NCBI GenBank assembly: GCA_037447655.1
Contig: JBBHKE010000030.1
Coordinates: 186,001-250,000 of the forward strand
Source of the DNA: Zygnema cylindricum
Lineage: Eukaryota; Streptophyta; Zygnematophyceae; Zygnematales; Zygnemataceae
Direction: 5' to 3'
Length of the DNA stretch: 64,000 nt
How positions within the stretch are numbered: position 1 is the first letter of the stretch; each line of letters starts with the position of its first letter. Positions 12,336 through 24,517 of the stretch are shown in pieces. Below the pieces are notes generated by a model that saw only the letters and a list, made by a program, of their open reading frames with translations, ran no database searches and was not told the DNA's origin. A program made the translations under genes and the position numbers.

Positions 12336-13329
12336 TGTGTCCTCCATTAGACCATAGAATTTAGGAAGCCTCTAGGTAGCTTTTGGCTAACCCAATTTCA
12401 ACTATAGCTACTGCTGCTCAAACACACAAGCAAGCAATCTAACTATACCCCTATGAAGTGTGGGCTCCCCTGAGTTAGTAGCAAAAAGAATCACAGAAAA
12501 ACGGCCAACGAGCCGATAAGTTATAAAGCGGCAAAGATGCTTGTTTTTAGACAAGCTTTCTGGGAGAGAGGCAGCTACCTACTAGATTATCTAAGGATTA
12601 AACCCTCTCACAACCCTTATCTACTAGAGTACGAACTAATCATAGGACTGTATAGTACAGAGAGGTACTATGGCCAGTGTCTTTTCTGTACGACATGTGT
12701 ATGATAAGGCTATTGGGTGGACGTCTATCTCCTTTAAACTCATTCTTATGTTCTTCGGGATTTTTGCGTCCTGATGCCATCCGGCAACGTGGCGCCAAGT
12801 CATGTCTTGCCTGAAAGATGCTAAAACAACGATTCCGAGATCTTGGCGTCGCTATGTGCCATCGGATCCAAATCGGCTTTTAATTATAGCCGTCAACACA
12901 AATGTCCGGTTCATTTGTTTCGTGTGTGACGTGTTCGTATCGTATGTTTAACTGATCTCTATGCCTTTTATCCGTAATAAGGTTAAATGAACTAGATCCT
13001 TTAAACAATGTTTAAATATAAATCACACCCTATGTACTCTAATGAACTCCAACAACAGACTAGTTAGATCTTACGGTTAAGCCTCGTTCTACCGGTCGGA
13101 GGTTTGGATCCTGCTGACTCAACCTTTTGTTAAGAGTGACTGACGTCTCTCTTAAGACGTGCCTATGAAGCTGAGGGAACCATGGCTCCACCACCCTCTC
13201 TTTCCCTCAGTGACTACAACAAGTATGGGGGATAGAGTGAAGAGGTGGAGGCAAACTGCTTGCACTTTTTCTTTCTTTTTTCACTAAGCTTTTTAGACCT
13301 AGAAAATACTCCATAAATCTAGAGAATTT
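12336..13329 (-). mobile_element. Copia-type LTR inserted in the gypsy relic
   Basis: It starts TGTGTCCTCC and ends with AGACCTAGAAAATACT followed by CCATAAATCTAGAG. It is the reverse complement counterpart of the LTR at 1181-2172 and nearly equal in length. It carries a tRNA-like module near 13063-13132. Its last few bases are missing because another LTR (13330) begins there. The expected right target duplication and continuation of gypsy sequence are not found, indicating rearrangement. Confidence 0.7.
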
Positions 13330-14617
13330 TGAAATTCTATGGGCTCCATTGCCACACAGAAGTCGCATATCAAAAAATCTTATCAAGATAGTGCAGACTC
13401 CAAGTTGATAGAAACTTAATGACTAACACCTTGAAAGTCAAAACCCTAATATAACTTCACCCTTGTGAAAAAAGACTTTCTTTGTGCTGATATTCACCAT
13501 AGAATGCAAAGTTTTAATATGAGTATTTGACAGTACTCCCCACTTTGACTTTCCCTTAGTAATACCGCCACCTTGGCAAGAAAAAACTCTCATCGACTAC
13601 ACCTTCGTGTAGCTTTGATCCCTTTGGGTCCGGGGCAAAAATAATCACTAAATTTGCTCCCCTAAGCATTAAGTTATCAATGGTCAAAGATGACCTATTT
13701 GTATAGATGCTCTATGGGAGAGAGGCGGCACCCCAAAATTTTCTAAGTCCTAAACTCCCTCTCTAAATCCCCTAGTACTAGTGTACCTAACCAATTAAAA
13801 GATAGTAAGATACAAGAAGGTACAAGAAGGTACATGTGCCGCTATACTTCTTGTTCAACCATAGTAGGGCATGGCCGTCGTGTTGATGTATGTTAGTTCT
13901 TGAGCCGTAGTTGCTCTCACCGAAATATCCGCTGTCCAATTATGACCTGCCACGTGTTACCCGCTGACATTAGCTCCGTAAACCGCCGAAATTCCATACG
14001 GATATCTCGGCTCCTCCGTGAGCCGTCGATTGTAAAATCCCTCATTAATCGCGTCCGTTTAAATTCGACGTCGTTTCGTTTCCAAATCTGTGAAATGGAG
14101 TATGTAGAGTGGCACCACGAATAAATACGGATCAAACTCAATATATGTTATGTTTTCGGCAACGCTTTATTGGATAAGGCAGATAGCGTTTTTTTTTTCT
14201 TAGGACTAGGTTCAAATCCCATTAAGGTCACAACTTGGTTTTGATTACTCCTTTCTCTCTCTCTCTCTCTCTTCTTGCGTGGTATTTTTTTATATAGAAG
14301 TGAAACCTTGTATCATTATCGACTGATCTACATATATTAGATAGTACTAATGACTATTTGATCGAATCATAGACCCAGGTTCAAATCTAGTATGGTTAGT
14401 TTGCCTTTTGGCAGACTATTCTCTCAACTCTCCTACTTGTCTCCCTAACTATCTGTGGGTAGCCATGGAGTTTTTTTTGTCTCTCAATGACTACGACAAG
14501 TATATAGAGATAGAAGTATTCCCAAGCACCATGTATAAACTTTGAATAAACCTTTTAATAACATCTGTCACACACATAGAAAAAAATGCAGATCCATAAA
14601 ATACATAAATTTCAACG
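13330..14617 (-). mobile_element. LTR of the main copia family (3' LTR of gag-only copy 1)
   Basis: It starts TGAAATTCTATGGGCTCC and ends ATACATAAATTTCAAC. CTCCCCTTATTTT follows, the complement of the family's AAATAAGGGGAG polypurine tract. It aligns along its length with the LTR at 16506. It contains a tRNA-like module (14163-14220) and a (CT)n run near 14253. Confidence 0.85.
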
Positions 14618-16505
14618 CTCCCCTTATTTTCAAGTCTACCTAACTTTCAACTCCCACTTAAAACATTTTTCTTCTTTTCTTTTTCTTCTTTCTTTTCTCT
14701 TTATACAACTTTAAGTGAATACCCTCGTATTTAAACAATTGTATTAGATGAGCCAAAATAAACATTGCGTCTTGTTTATCATACATACCACTTTTCATAA
14801 ATCCGAGCGCTTGGAGCAAGGATTTTATGCACCTGATCCCTTTGCCATCCGAGCAAAAACCAATTTCCATCTTGCAATTCCAACAACAAGCCCCATCCCC
14901 AATCCGCAACACATACCCAGATGCTAACCTTTTTACAGCCACATCTTCATAAATGACATACCACCAAGTAGTGATGTCAAATTCACCCTCTCCCAAATTT
15001 ATCCAACAACCACTAGTTCCTACTAAAGTTCCATAAAACATCTTTCACCATAATTTTCCCCATTGAACTATCCGCAATTTTTTCCACGATTTTGATGATT
15101 CCAAAATTTTCTCCTTAAACTTATTAAACATTTCTCCCCTGCCTCTATATTTCCTTCTCCCCTTTCCATGGAATCCGTTGAAGTCTCATCTTTCAACCAT
15201 TATTCTGTCTCCAAAAAATCTATGAAAATATCCTAGTTGTTTTTATTCTTTCATTTTTCAATTATGGATTCTAAATCAGACTTTCTCATTTCTAAGTCAT
15301 ACACTCTACACTCCTTGACATCCTCAAGTACCTCCTCTCTCTTTACTTCCCTTATACCTTCAAAAGCACATTGTTGCCTTCATGGAATTTTTGTGTGCTT
15401 TTCACTCTTCCCCATACTCCCAATGTGGAAAAAACTCCAAAATATCTTCATCAAGTTTCTCCTCTTCCCCTTGTTCTTCCTCATCCACATTGCAAATTCT
15501 AACTTCTTCCAAACAAGGACATTCGTCCATATAGTGACCAGGTTCCCTACAAAGATGCAAACCTTTTTATTCAAAGCTCCCCTTTCTTTTCCTCTCCCTT
15601 TTTTTCCACCGAAGTTCCGATAAGGCTTATTTTTATCTTTATTCATCTCATCATGCTTACCCCAGTCACCATCATTTCTAATGTCACGCTCCCGCCAAAC
15701 ACCACCAGTTGTCAATGCATTTACTTTGTCACTTCCCCTACGAAGCTCCAAAGTGCTCTCCCTCACTAGAATCATCCCCTTGGTTATGCTCCAAGTCCAT
15801 GAGGAGCCATCCATTTCCTGCATATGGTTAATTATGTTTTGGTACTCATCTCGGAGTTTCATGATTAGTGTGTTAATCTTTCTCTCCTCGGATTCTACAT
15901 ATATTGCACTAGCAAGATCAACATATGACGAAACAATATCATTGCAAAAATCTACCATGCTACTGCCTTTACAAACATAGGCATCTTTTTCCTATTTTAC
16001 AAACTGCTGTCTCTGAATAGTCTTACTCTTATAAATATAAATTAGTGTTTCCCATATTTCTGAAGACTTGGTTAGGTTTATAAGATTGATAGCTATAGAC
16101 TTAGACACGTTTCTAAGTATGAGATGCTTTGCTATAGTGTTTTTGTACTCCCAAATTTCACTGTCATTTTTCTTCAGTTTTAGTTATAACCCCTACAAGT
16201 GGAACCATAGCCGAGAGCTTAGCTCCCCTCACCATAGGTGTCCCTTTTCCCCTCTCCTCTTTTCCCTCTTCCATGGCAATAATTTCCCTTTCACCTTCCA
16301 TTTTATGTGAACTCCGTTTGGTTTTCAAGGAAGCCCAAATGATTCGTCATTGTGATTTCAACCAAAGCCGGGTGGCAAACACCTCACTTGTCCGAAAACA
16401 ATTCCCTGTAAGTGCTTTTCGAAAAGAAATCATTCCATTGTAAATTCCAAATAATTCAAGTCTCTCCCATCAAACAAAGGCACCCTAGATGGTGGGCCCA
16501 TAACC
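14618..16505 (-). pseudogene. Gag-only copia element body, copy 1 (decayed)
   Basis: On the minus strand this body runs from a primer site at 16505 (complement of ATGGTGGGCCCATAACC) through Gag to an RNase H remnant and polypurine tract. The Gag middle lies at 15958-15380, and the zinc-knuckle region near 15550-15510 is frameshifted. The RNase H remnant at 15041-14658 retains WNCKMEIGFC, the CDQQDA-like motif as YDKQDA, and a lysine-rich tail. Protease, integrase and most of RT are absent, as in copies 2-4. Several frameshifts and stops mean no product is expected. It shares its 5' LTR (16506-17815) with the autonomous-type body at 17825-21412. Confidence 0.8.
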
Positions 16506-17815
16506 TGAAATTTTATGGGCTCCATTGCCACACAGAAATCGTAGATCAAAAAAGCTTATCTAGATATTGCCGACTCCAAGTTCATACAAACCCAAATGAC
16601 TCACACCTTGACACTCAGAACCCAAAAAAAACTTCACCCTTGTGAAAGAAGACTTTCTGTGTTCTTAGTTTCACCACAGAATGCAAAGTTAGAATATGAG
16701 TATTGGACAGTATTCCCCACTTTGACTTTCCCTTAGTAATACCGCCACCATCGCAAGCAAAAACTCTAACCTACTACACCTCTGTGTAGCGTGGACTTCT
16801 TTGATTCCGGAGCAAAAAGAATCACTAAATTTGAGTGTGGAGCAAAAAGAATCACTCAATTTGCTCCCCTGAGCATTAAGTTATCAATGGTCAAAGATGA
16901 CCTATTTCTACAGATGCTCTTTGGGAGAGAGGCGGCTTCCTTATAATTTTCTAAGTCCTAAACTCCCTCTCTAAACTCCCTAGTACTAGTGTATCTAACC
17001 AATCAAAAGACTGTAAGGTACAAGAAGGTACAGTTTCCGCTATAATTCTTGTACGGCCATAGTACAGCATGGCCGCCCCGCTGACGTGTGTTAGTTTCTG
17101 ACCTGTAGTTTCTCTCCCCGTTATATTTGCTGTCCAATTATGACCTGCCACGTGTCACCCGCCAACATTAGCTCTTCAAACTGCCAAATGTCCATTGCGG
17201 TATCTTGACTCCTCTGTGAGCCGTTGATCGTAAAATCCCTAATTAATCGCGTCCGTTTACATTCGACGTTGTTTCATTTCGAAATATCTGTGAAATGGAG
17301 TATGTAGATTGGTACCACGAATAAATACAGTTAAAACTCAATATATGTAATGTTTTGTCAACGCCCTATTGGATAAGGCAGATAGCTATATTTATTTGTA
17401 AACCTAGGTTCAAATCCCACTAAGGTAACAACTTGGTTTTGATTATTCCTTTCTCTCTCTCTCTCTCTCTCCTTGCGTGGTATTTGTTTATATATAAGTC
17501 AAACCTTGTATCATTATCAACCGATCTACATATATTGGATAACACTAATGATTATATGATCGGATCATAGACCTAGGTACAAATCCAGTATGGTCAGTTT
17601 GGCTTTTGGCAGACTATTCCCTCAACTCTCCTACTTGTCTCCCTAACTATCTGCTTGTAGCCATGGAGTTTTTTCTATCTCTTAATGACTACAACAAGTA
17701 TATAGAGATTGATGTATTTCCAGATACCAGGTACAAACTTTGAAAAAACCTTTTAATACCATTTGTCTGACACATAGAAAAAAATAGAGACCTAGAAAAT
17801 TCATAAATTTCAACA
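16506..17815 (-). mobile_element. LTR shared by two copia bodies
   Basis: It starts TGAAATTTTATGGGCTCC at 16506 and ends TTCAACA at 17815; a duplicated AATTTCAACA extends to 17824. On its left is the primer site of gag-only copy 1, on its right the polypurine tract of the autonomous-type element, so one LTR serves as 5' LTR of the first and 3' LTR of the second. It contains a GTAC cluster (17029-17084), a G-box near 17150, a tRNA-like module (17360-17415) and a (CT)n run. Confidence 0.85.
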
Positions 17816-17824
17816 ATTTCAACA

Positions 17825-18480
17825 TTCCTTTTATTTTCTAGTCAATTTTTAACTTCTTTTTTAATCCACAATTTTCCCTACAATACTTTAACTTGGGAGA
17901 AGGCATAGAATTGGTCATCATATCAGCCACCATTTCTACATCAGACCTATACACAAGATTCACAATTTTATTTTCAACTTTTTCCCTTACGAAACTCAAT
18001 CTTATGTCCATAGTTTAGCTTTTAAATGATGTTTTGGATTGGCTTCAATTGCAATGGCGGCTTGATTATCACAAATAACTTCATGCACTCCCTCTTTTAT
18101 ATACCCCAGTTCTTGCAACAAGGACTTCACCCACATAAACTCTTTCAGAGTAAAATAAGAGGCCATGTACTCAGCCTCTATAGTAGACTAGGCAACCACC
18201 TTTTGTTGCTTGCTGCTCCAACATGATGCACCTTCCCCACATACAACACATACCCAGAAGTTCATCTTGTCATAAGTGCAACCCTAATACTAGCATCACT
18301 CCAAGTAGTGATGTCAGTGTGCTCCCCGCCAAAATATAACCATGACTCTCTGGTTCCCACCAAGTATCTCATAACTCTCATGGCGGCCTCCCATTCTCTA
18401 TTCCTCGAGTATTTAAGACTCCTACTGAGTACTCCAACTGCTTCCGCTATATCCGGCCTGGAACATTTCATAAAGTACAT
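17825..18480 (-). pseudogene. Copia RNase H domain, end of autonomous-type pol
   Basis: The minus strand gives the C-terminal RNase H of Ty1/copia, starting near 18480 with YFMKCSRPDIAEAVGVLSR and continuing through DITTWSDAS at about 18320-18295. The region down to 18020 still encodes recognisable but frameshifted remains of the GYVL, SKQQK, EAEYMA and CDNQAA blocks. The polypurine-tract complement lies next to the LTR end. It belongs with the RT and integrase pieces at 18422-20720. It is the closest visible model for the RNase H remnant of the gag-only elements. Confidence 0.8.
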
Positions 18481-19405
18481 TAAACTTCTTACAACCTGGG
18501 ATAGACTTCATAAACTCTCTCTCTTCTGGACTCATTAATTCATCTAAGATTATCACACCTCCTTCTACACTTCCATCACTTACTTTCTTCAAGTCCATAG
18601 GAGTGGTAGAAATGTTTACCTTTTCCATCTGGAATTTCTCGAGCATATTTCCTATTGCTTCTTTTTGAGTAAGTCTGATAATCTTTCTCCCTCTATCTCT
18701 TTCCATTTGAATTCCCAAATTATACTTCGCCTCCCCGAAATCTTTTATGTCAAATGTGCTTCTAAGATCTTTCTTTAACTTATTGATTTTTTCTAAAGAC
18801 TCACTTAACACTAGCAAATCATCAACGTAGACTGCCTTAAAAATGACACCATTCTTATCCTCAAACATATAGATAGAATGGTCAAAACTGATCCGGATAT
18901 ATCCTAGACCGGTGAGAAACTCATCTAGTTTCTTATTCCATTGGCGGGGGGCTTGCTTTAGTCCATATAAGGACTTTATGAGCCTGCATATTTTGCTCTC
19001 TTCTCCTTTTTCCACAAACCCCTCAGGTTGTCGCATGAAGATTTCTTCCACTAACTCACCATTGAGGAAGGAGGACTTAATGTCCATATAGTGTATCTCC
19101 ATGTCTTCCGCTGCTGCTAGACTGGGGAGAATCCTTACAGATGGGAACCGAACACCTGGAGCAAAAGTCTCCTTATAGTTAATCCCTTCCTTTTGAGTGA
19201 ACCCCTTTTCTACCAACCGAGCCTTATATCTTTTACTTGTATTATCTGGGTTTAGTTCTAGTTTAAACACCCATTTGCACCCAATCGGTTTTTTTTCCGG
19301 AGGACAATCCACTAGTTCCCAAGTATTTGCTTCCATGATCGAGGCCATCTTATCATTTATGGCTCTAGCCCATTTGTCTTTCTCTAGATTGTTCACTGCC
19401 TCCAA
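18422..19405 (-). pseudogene. Copia reverse transcriptase, long open stretch
   Basis: A 327-codon open frame on the minus strand carries the full Ty1/copia RT signature: the ANTWELVDCP entry block, GCKWVFKLELN, YKARLVEKGFTQKEGI, the first catalytic aspartate in EIHYMDIKSSFLNGEL, SLYGLKQAPRQWN, the YVDD box in KAVYVDDLLVLS, and the KYNLGIQMERDRG block near the end. The polymerase core thus looks intact, although pol as a whole is split by frameshifts. RT copies RNA into DNA in the retrotransposon particle. This may be the type of enzyme that mobilises the gag-only elements. Confidence 0.9.
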
Positions 19406-19539
19406 GTATGGCTGAGGCTCATCAGGGTGAGATAGCTTAGTTACTTTATGAGCGGCCTGTTTTTCCTGTATCCTTTTGCTGATATTTTGGCCTCCCTCAA
19501 AATCCGAAGCTAGAATGGAGGGAAGTCTCGGATTTCTTC

Positions 19540-20720
19540 TTACTGTCCCATCGGCTCCTGTATTTGTGGAAATCGACTCGATTCCTCCTCTTTTGTCTCC
19601 TTGGAGGGTGTAGAAGTATGTAGAGCTTCCGGTATTTCTCCTTTATCTTGAATCTCCCGCGAATCTCCAATCACTGTTTCTTTCATGTCTTTTTCGGGGA
19701 AGACCAAGTCCTCCTCACTCTCGGATTCAAAAATGATTCTTATCTTTTTGGTATATTTGAACGGATCAAATAACTTGCCTTCATCCATGACAACTAGGTG
19801 TTTTACCAAAATGATGTCTCTTTTGCTAAATAAAAACTCTATATCCCTTGACATCCTCATCATATCCCACAAAATATCCAAGCTTTCCCTTAGTATCTAG
19901 TTTCCAAGTTTTTTTATCCGTATCCAAACTATACACTTGACTACCGGATACTTTCAAGTGAGAGATATCTGGTTTCCTTCCAACCCATCTCTCATATGGT
20001 GTCATTCCTTTCACGGCTAAGGTAAGTACTATGTTCTTAATGTAGTTGGCATAGTTCATGGCTTCAGCCCAAAACCTTTTTCCTATCTTCTTGTCGGCCA
20101 ACATACTGCACACACTATTTTCCAAAGTCCGATCAAACCTCTCAGCAACCCCATTTTGTTCTGGATTATAAGGAACAACTTTTAGATGCTGAACTCCTTC
20201 ATCCCTCAAGTATTCCTCAAACTAGTTAGAGGTATATTCTCCTCCATTATCACTCTTTATTCTCTTAATGGGGGTTCCGTGCAACTTCTCACTCCAAGCT
20301 TTATATTCTTTAAAGTAAATAGGTGTTTCAGGCTTTGTTTTTAGGAAGTAGACTTAAGAGTATCTGGACCAGTCATTAGTTATTATTAGCATAAATCTCT
20401 TCATTCCAACCAAGGGTACTGTTGTTGGTCCTCAAATATCTGTGTGAACTAGATCTAGTACTTTCTCAACCCTATATGTGGCGGCTTTCACAAAAGGAAG
20501 TCTGTGAGCCTTATCTTGTGCACAGCCACTACAATCATCCTCCACTTCATTATCCTCAAACTGGATGCCTTCTACTACACCAAGTTTCTTCATTTCCCTC
20601 AGTCTATCAAAATGCGCATGCCCCAATCGCTAATGCCAAATCATCAACTTTGGGATACCAACATAGAAAGCATTATTCTTTTCATTACTCACCTTACGCC
20701 TAAACATTCCTTGGTTACTC
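19540..20720 (-). pseudogene. Copia integrase and linker, frameshifted
   Basis: On the minus strand from about 20720: a GAG-pre-integrase zinc-binding part (NKKAxxH...MGHAHFDRLREM, then CSGCAQDKAHRLPF near 20530) and a core with the HTDI segment (20440). The catalytic glutamate block, PYNPEQNGVAERFDRT, lies near 20170. The C-terminal part (GYDEDVKGYRVF) and an acidic linker follow towards the RT. Stops at several places break the frame. Integrase inserts the DNA copy into the genome; this one cannot be made whole. Confidence 0.85.
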
Positions 20721-21412
20721 TTATATGCCGTGAAGTAGACTTCATCTCTATACTTAGCTCTAGAGACTCCTTTTCTAGTGAAGGTATGAAACTCTTTGTT
20801 ATCTATTAGAAGCGCAGAGAAAAGATTTTTACTCAGCTGAGGTATGTATGGTACATTTGAGAAGGTGAGTATAGAAGTCTTACCATCCACTAAGACCTTC
20901 AGATCAACTGAGTGCACTAAATCAATTCTAACTACTCTCCCATCCTTTTATTCTATCTCTACAATGAAAATATTTTTAAGCTTGGTAAAGAGGTGCTTGT
21001 CACGACACATGCATCAATGCACTAAAATCGATGATCCATCCTTCCTGTAGAGCTTCCCGAATGGCTCCGAGAGCACATTTTTGTTTCCGAGGGATCTCCT
21101 TCTCCTCCAAATTCTCATCAAGAAGGAGCTCCCCATCCTCTTCCTCAAAGGACTCGTCCTCGATATCTCCTTTCACTTTCATGACCACAAGTACCTTCTT
21201 CTTCCCTCCGGAAGAACCGCCTCCACGGTTCTCTTGGAGCCTCAGCTCTGATAGCTTGACAGAATACGCTATAAAATGCCCTGGCTACTTCCATAAATGA
21301 AAAATACCCTTTGGGGACCTCGATCCTCCAAACTGATATATTTCTCCTTTGTACGTATTTTTCGTGTCATTCCCCAACCGGTCTGCTCTGGCAGCTAAAG
21401 CTTGTTGAAATA
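20720..21412 (-). pseudogene. Copia Gag C-terminus and protease, truncated
   Basis: Minus strand from 21412: a damaged zinc-knuckle region (FHLWK, stop, PGHF at about 21305-21275), an acidic stretch, then RKQKCALGAIREALQEGWII followed by DFSALMHV, which is the retroviral-type aspartic protease site (normally D-T/S-G-A). The KQKCALGAIRE block matches RKQRCAFGGIRE in the gag-only ORF at 41659, which then departs from it. That places the gag-only deletion junction just before the protease. Gag N-terminal coding is lost where the plus-strand element at 21413 begins. Confidence 0.75.
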
Positions 21413-22400
21413 AGAAATCTTAATACTCAGTAAACAGAGCTGTGAGGAGAGACGAAGTACTTAGAAAATTTTTGGTCCATGTAAGTTGTAATACTTACCT
21501 CATTTAGTGTGACAGAAGCAGTAGTACTTTTGAGTGTATTGTACTTCTACAGGGACACGCGTCAGAAAATGAACATCATACGAGTTTTTGGGAAAGCGCC
21601 GACACACTTTACCACGCGTCACACATCGAACGAATACTGTTGAAGAAACGGACGGACGGAGACTCAACCGATTGTTCGCGAAGATAGTGGTACAACATTC
21701 AACGACGATCGTAGGTGTGAATCGAGTGAATGGATGAGATTCATGTGGGACCACAAATGACTCATCACTTTGTACGATCTCAGGTGACTTGGAGCACTTG
21801 ATCAACAGTCGGCTGGACGCTAGCATCCATTGTTGACTAAGCACCTTGAACACTACTGTACGAGAATCTATTTGCATATCTGAAACACAGTAGTTTTAAC
21901 TTAGCGGATTAGAATGTAATGTTCCACTATGTATATTTTTGTTTAGTAGTCAAATAGGGTTTGGACGTACTCATAGTACAAATAGTGTACTGATTCGGTA
22001 CCTTGTCGTAGTGTAGTACGGTACTGCTATTCTAGGTGTAGACATCGGATTTGTTAGTTTTTAGTAGATACTCCCTGTGAGTATAAAGTTAGGAATTAGC
22101 CAAAATTCTAATTATCCAGTATTGATATCTAACTCTCTAAGTGACAGTTTTTTTGGTAAACTTCTAAGTGTTATATGTTATGGTATACTAGTTCAATTGG
22201 GCTGCAATTTTGGGAATTAGCAGACTACATGTGATACTGTGTTATTGTAGATTTTGGTGATAATTGGAAATTGTGAGCACTTTTTGTGTTATATCAAAGT
22301 TGGTTGTTTGATAGGATTTTTGGTAGCTTTTGCTGAAGTCTATGTCTACATCCACTACTACTGGTGGACCTCCACCTGCAACTGTGGTTGTAGAACAACA
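21413..22400 (+). repeat. 5' LTR of the 21413 copia element
   Basis: 988 bp, matching 27606-28602 throughout with scattered differences and small indels. It holds six GTAC words within 58 bp (21967-22024). The gag start codon at 22342 lies inside it, 59 bases before its end, in the same position as in the 3' LTR (28544). Confidence 0.9.
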
Positions 22401-23150
22401 GGTTATGGGCCTTTCGTCCAGAATTTTTGTCTTCAATGGCTAGAAGTATGCGTACTAGGCAGCTATGGTTGAATCATCTTTTGAAACGGCTGACTTGATA
22501 GGGGTCTTGGATAGATCTCTTAATGAAACAGATCCGAGTTGGGCTAAGAAAAACTCTCTCGCTCAAAATAATTTGATCTTTCGTATCTCAGAGAATCTGG
22601 TTATGTCTCGGCTCAAGATGAAAAAGGCGAGCGAGATTTGAACTTTATTGAAAACTTCCCATGAAAATGCGAATGTCCAAGAGGAGTTTCTGGTGGCTGG
22701 CCGGATCTGGGACTACAAATACTCGGGGGGATCTATGGCCAAGTATTGTAATAAGTTTAGGGAACTCATTGATTCACACGCTTCAGTTGGTGGAACCTTT
22801 CCGGAGTTCCAGCAAGCTACTTTATTTATTAGAGGTCTCTTTAGTCATATGAAGGGAGTGTTTGCAGCTTTGAAAGGGCATAATAAGTCTAGCTGGACTT
22901 TTCAGTTAGCTTACAATCTTATACTAGAGGAAGATTCTACAAGTAAGATCCTTGATGGTGAAAAGAAAGTAGAGGCTTTCAGTTCAGACTTTGAAAGAAG
23001 AAACCAGTTTAATCAGAATTAGAACCAGTTTAATCAGGGTAGTCTGAGGCCAAATAGGCAATCTATTAACGCTTGTTTTTATTGTTTTGAGAAAGGACAT
23101 GGTTATAGGTATCGTCCAAAACTGAAAAATGCAAATGAAACAGGTTTATA
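22342..23150 (+). pseudogene. Copia Gag with zinc knuckle, stop-containing
   Basis: Translation would start inside the LTR (MSTSTTTGGPPP), cross the LTR end and primer site as VVVEQQVMGLSS, and reach the usual FNG motif, where a stop replaces the next codon. A longer open part at 22648-23022 contains the UBN2-type Gag core (WDYKYSGGSMAKYCNKFREL, GTFPEFQQATLFIRGL). The zinc knuckle near 23080 reads ACFYCFEKGHGYRYRPKL; the last cysteine is replaced. Gag would form the particle. At least three stops interrupt the frame. Confidence 0.85.
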
Positions 23151-23151
23151 C

Positions 23152-24517
23152 ATGCCTAGATGGCAACAAAGCAAGTTTCACCAAGGCTTTTGTGGTAATC
23201 CATCACGAGGAAATGCATTTTTTTCAGCCTTTGCATATGATGCAGATTCATCTCTGAGCTTCAATGATGAAGAGGATGCGGAGTTATTTGCTATGGCAGT
23301 AGCAATGGAGTGTCCCAAAGACGGTGGATGGATCATGGACACCGGGGCATCTACCCACATGTGCTCGGAAAAAGCCATCTTTACAAATCTAAAGCAAACT
23401 CATCCGAAAAATATCTATTATACCTGTGGCATGAGTGTCCAGTCATCAGCCCTGGGTGATGTTTCTCTAATGGTAGATGTGGAAGGAAAATCTGTAGAAA
23501 GAACTCTCCACAATGTTTTACATGTTCCAGATTTTAAAAAGAATCTCTTTTCTACTTCTTTAGTAGGGAGTAAAGGTTTTGAAATCACCCTTAAAGGGGG
23601 GAGACAGGTTGCTAGTAAGCTAGGCAAGATAGCAGTAACAAGAACTAGAGATGCTTGTAAGATGTACAGGATGGACATGACTGAATGCAAAGAAAAAGAT
23701 GTTTTGTATACGAGTGTGTCATCTGAGAATGAATTATGGCATAAAAGGTTATGACATATTAATTATGATAGTCTAAAAAAGATGGTGAATCTTAGGAAAG
23801 TTAAAGGTGTTTCTCTCACATCTCAATCTGTGAAAACATGTGTTGGCTGCTCACTAGGCAAGATTCATAAGTTGCCATTTCCATAGAAGACAGAAAACAG
23901 ATCTACAAGAGTCCTCCAGCTCATTCATTCGGATGTCTTTAGACTATCCCAAGTAGCATCGGCTGGAAGAGTTCAGTATATGGTCACATTCACTGATGAT
24001 TTCTCCAGGTACACCAAAGTTTATTTTATGAAGAACAAGAATGAGGTGTTCACTCACTTCAAGCACTACAAGGTTTGGGCGGAGAAGCTACACGGAGTTC
24101 CGATCTTGGCGTTCAGATCGGATAATGGAGGTGAATACACCTCTAACGATTTCAAGCAATTTCTACTTGATGAGGGTATAAGTCACAATGTGACAGTTCC
24201 GTATACTTCAGAACAGAATGGAGTTTCTGAAAGACTAAACAGGAAAGTCACAGAAATTGCTAGATCCATGATTGCGAACAAAGGTATAGATCTGAAATTT
24301 TGGGTTGAAGCACTTAACTGTGCGGTTTTTATAAAGAATAAAGTTGCATCTAGATCTGTCAGCTCTACCCCTTATGAGCTGTGGACAGGAAAAGTACCAG
24401 ATGTTAATCACTTTATTTTAGATAACTCACCAGATAAGTGGAAAATGGAAGCCAAATGCTAAGCTGGACTTCTCTTGGGGTATGATGATAATGCAAAGGG
24501 GTACAGAGAGTATGTCT
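23152..24517 (+). pseudogene. Copia protease and integrase, stop-containing
   Basis: The protease active site GGWIMDTGASTHMCSE lies near 23325-23370. The GAG-pre-integrase zinc-binding block follows (ENELWHKRL, stop, HINYDSL; then KTCVGCSLGKIHKLPF at about 23830). The integrase core has all three acidic positions: HSDVFRL (near 23930), FRSDNGGEYTS (near 24115) and PYTSEQNGVSERLNR (near 24200). It ends GYDDNAKGYREY, where the solo LTR at 24518 is inserted. Stops occur at 23752 and near 23886 and 24460. Confidence 0.88.
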
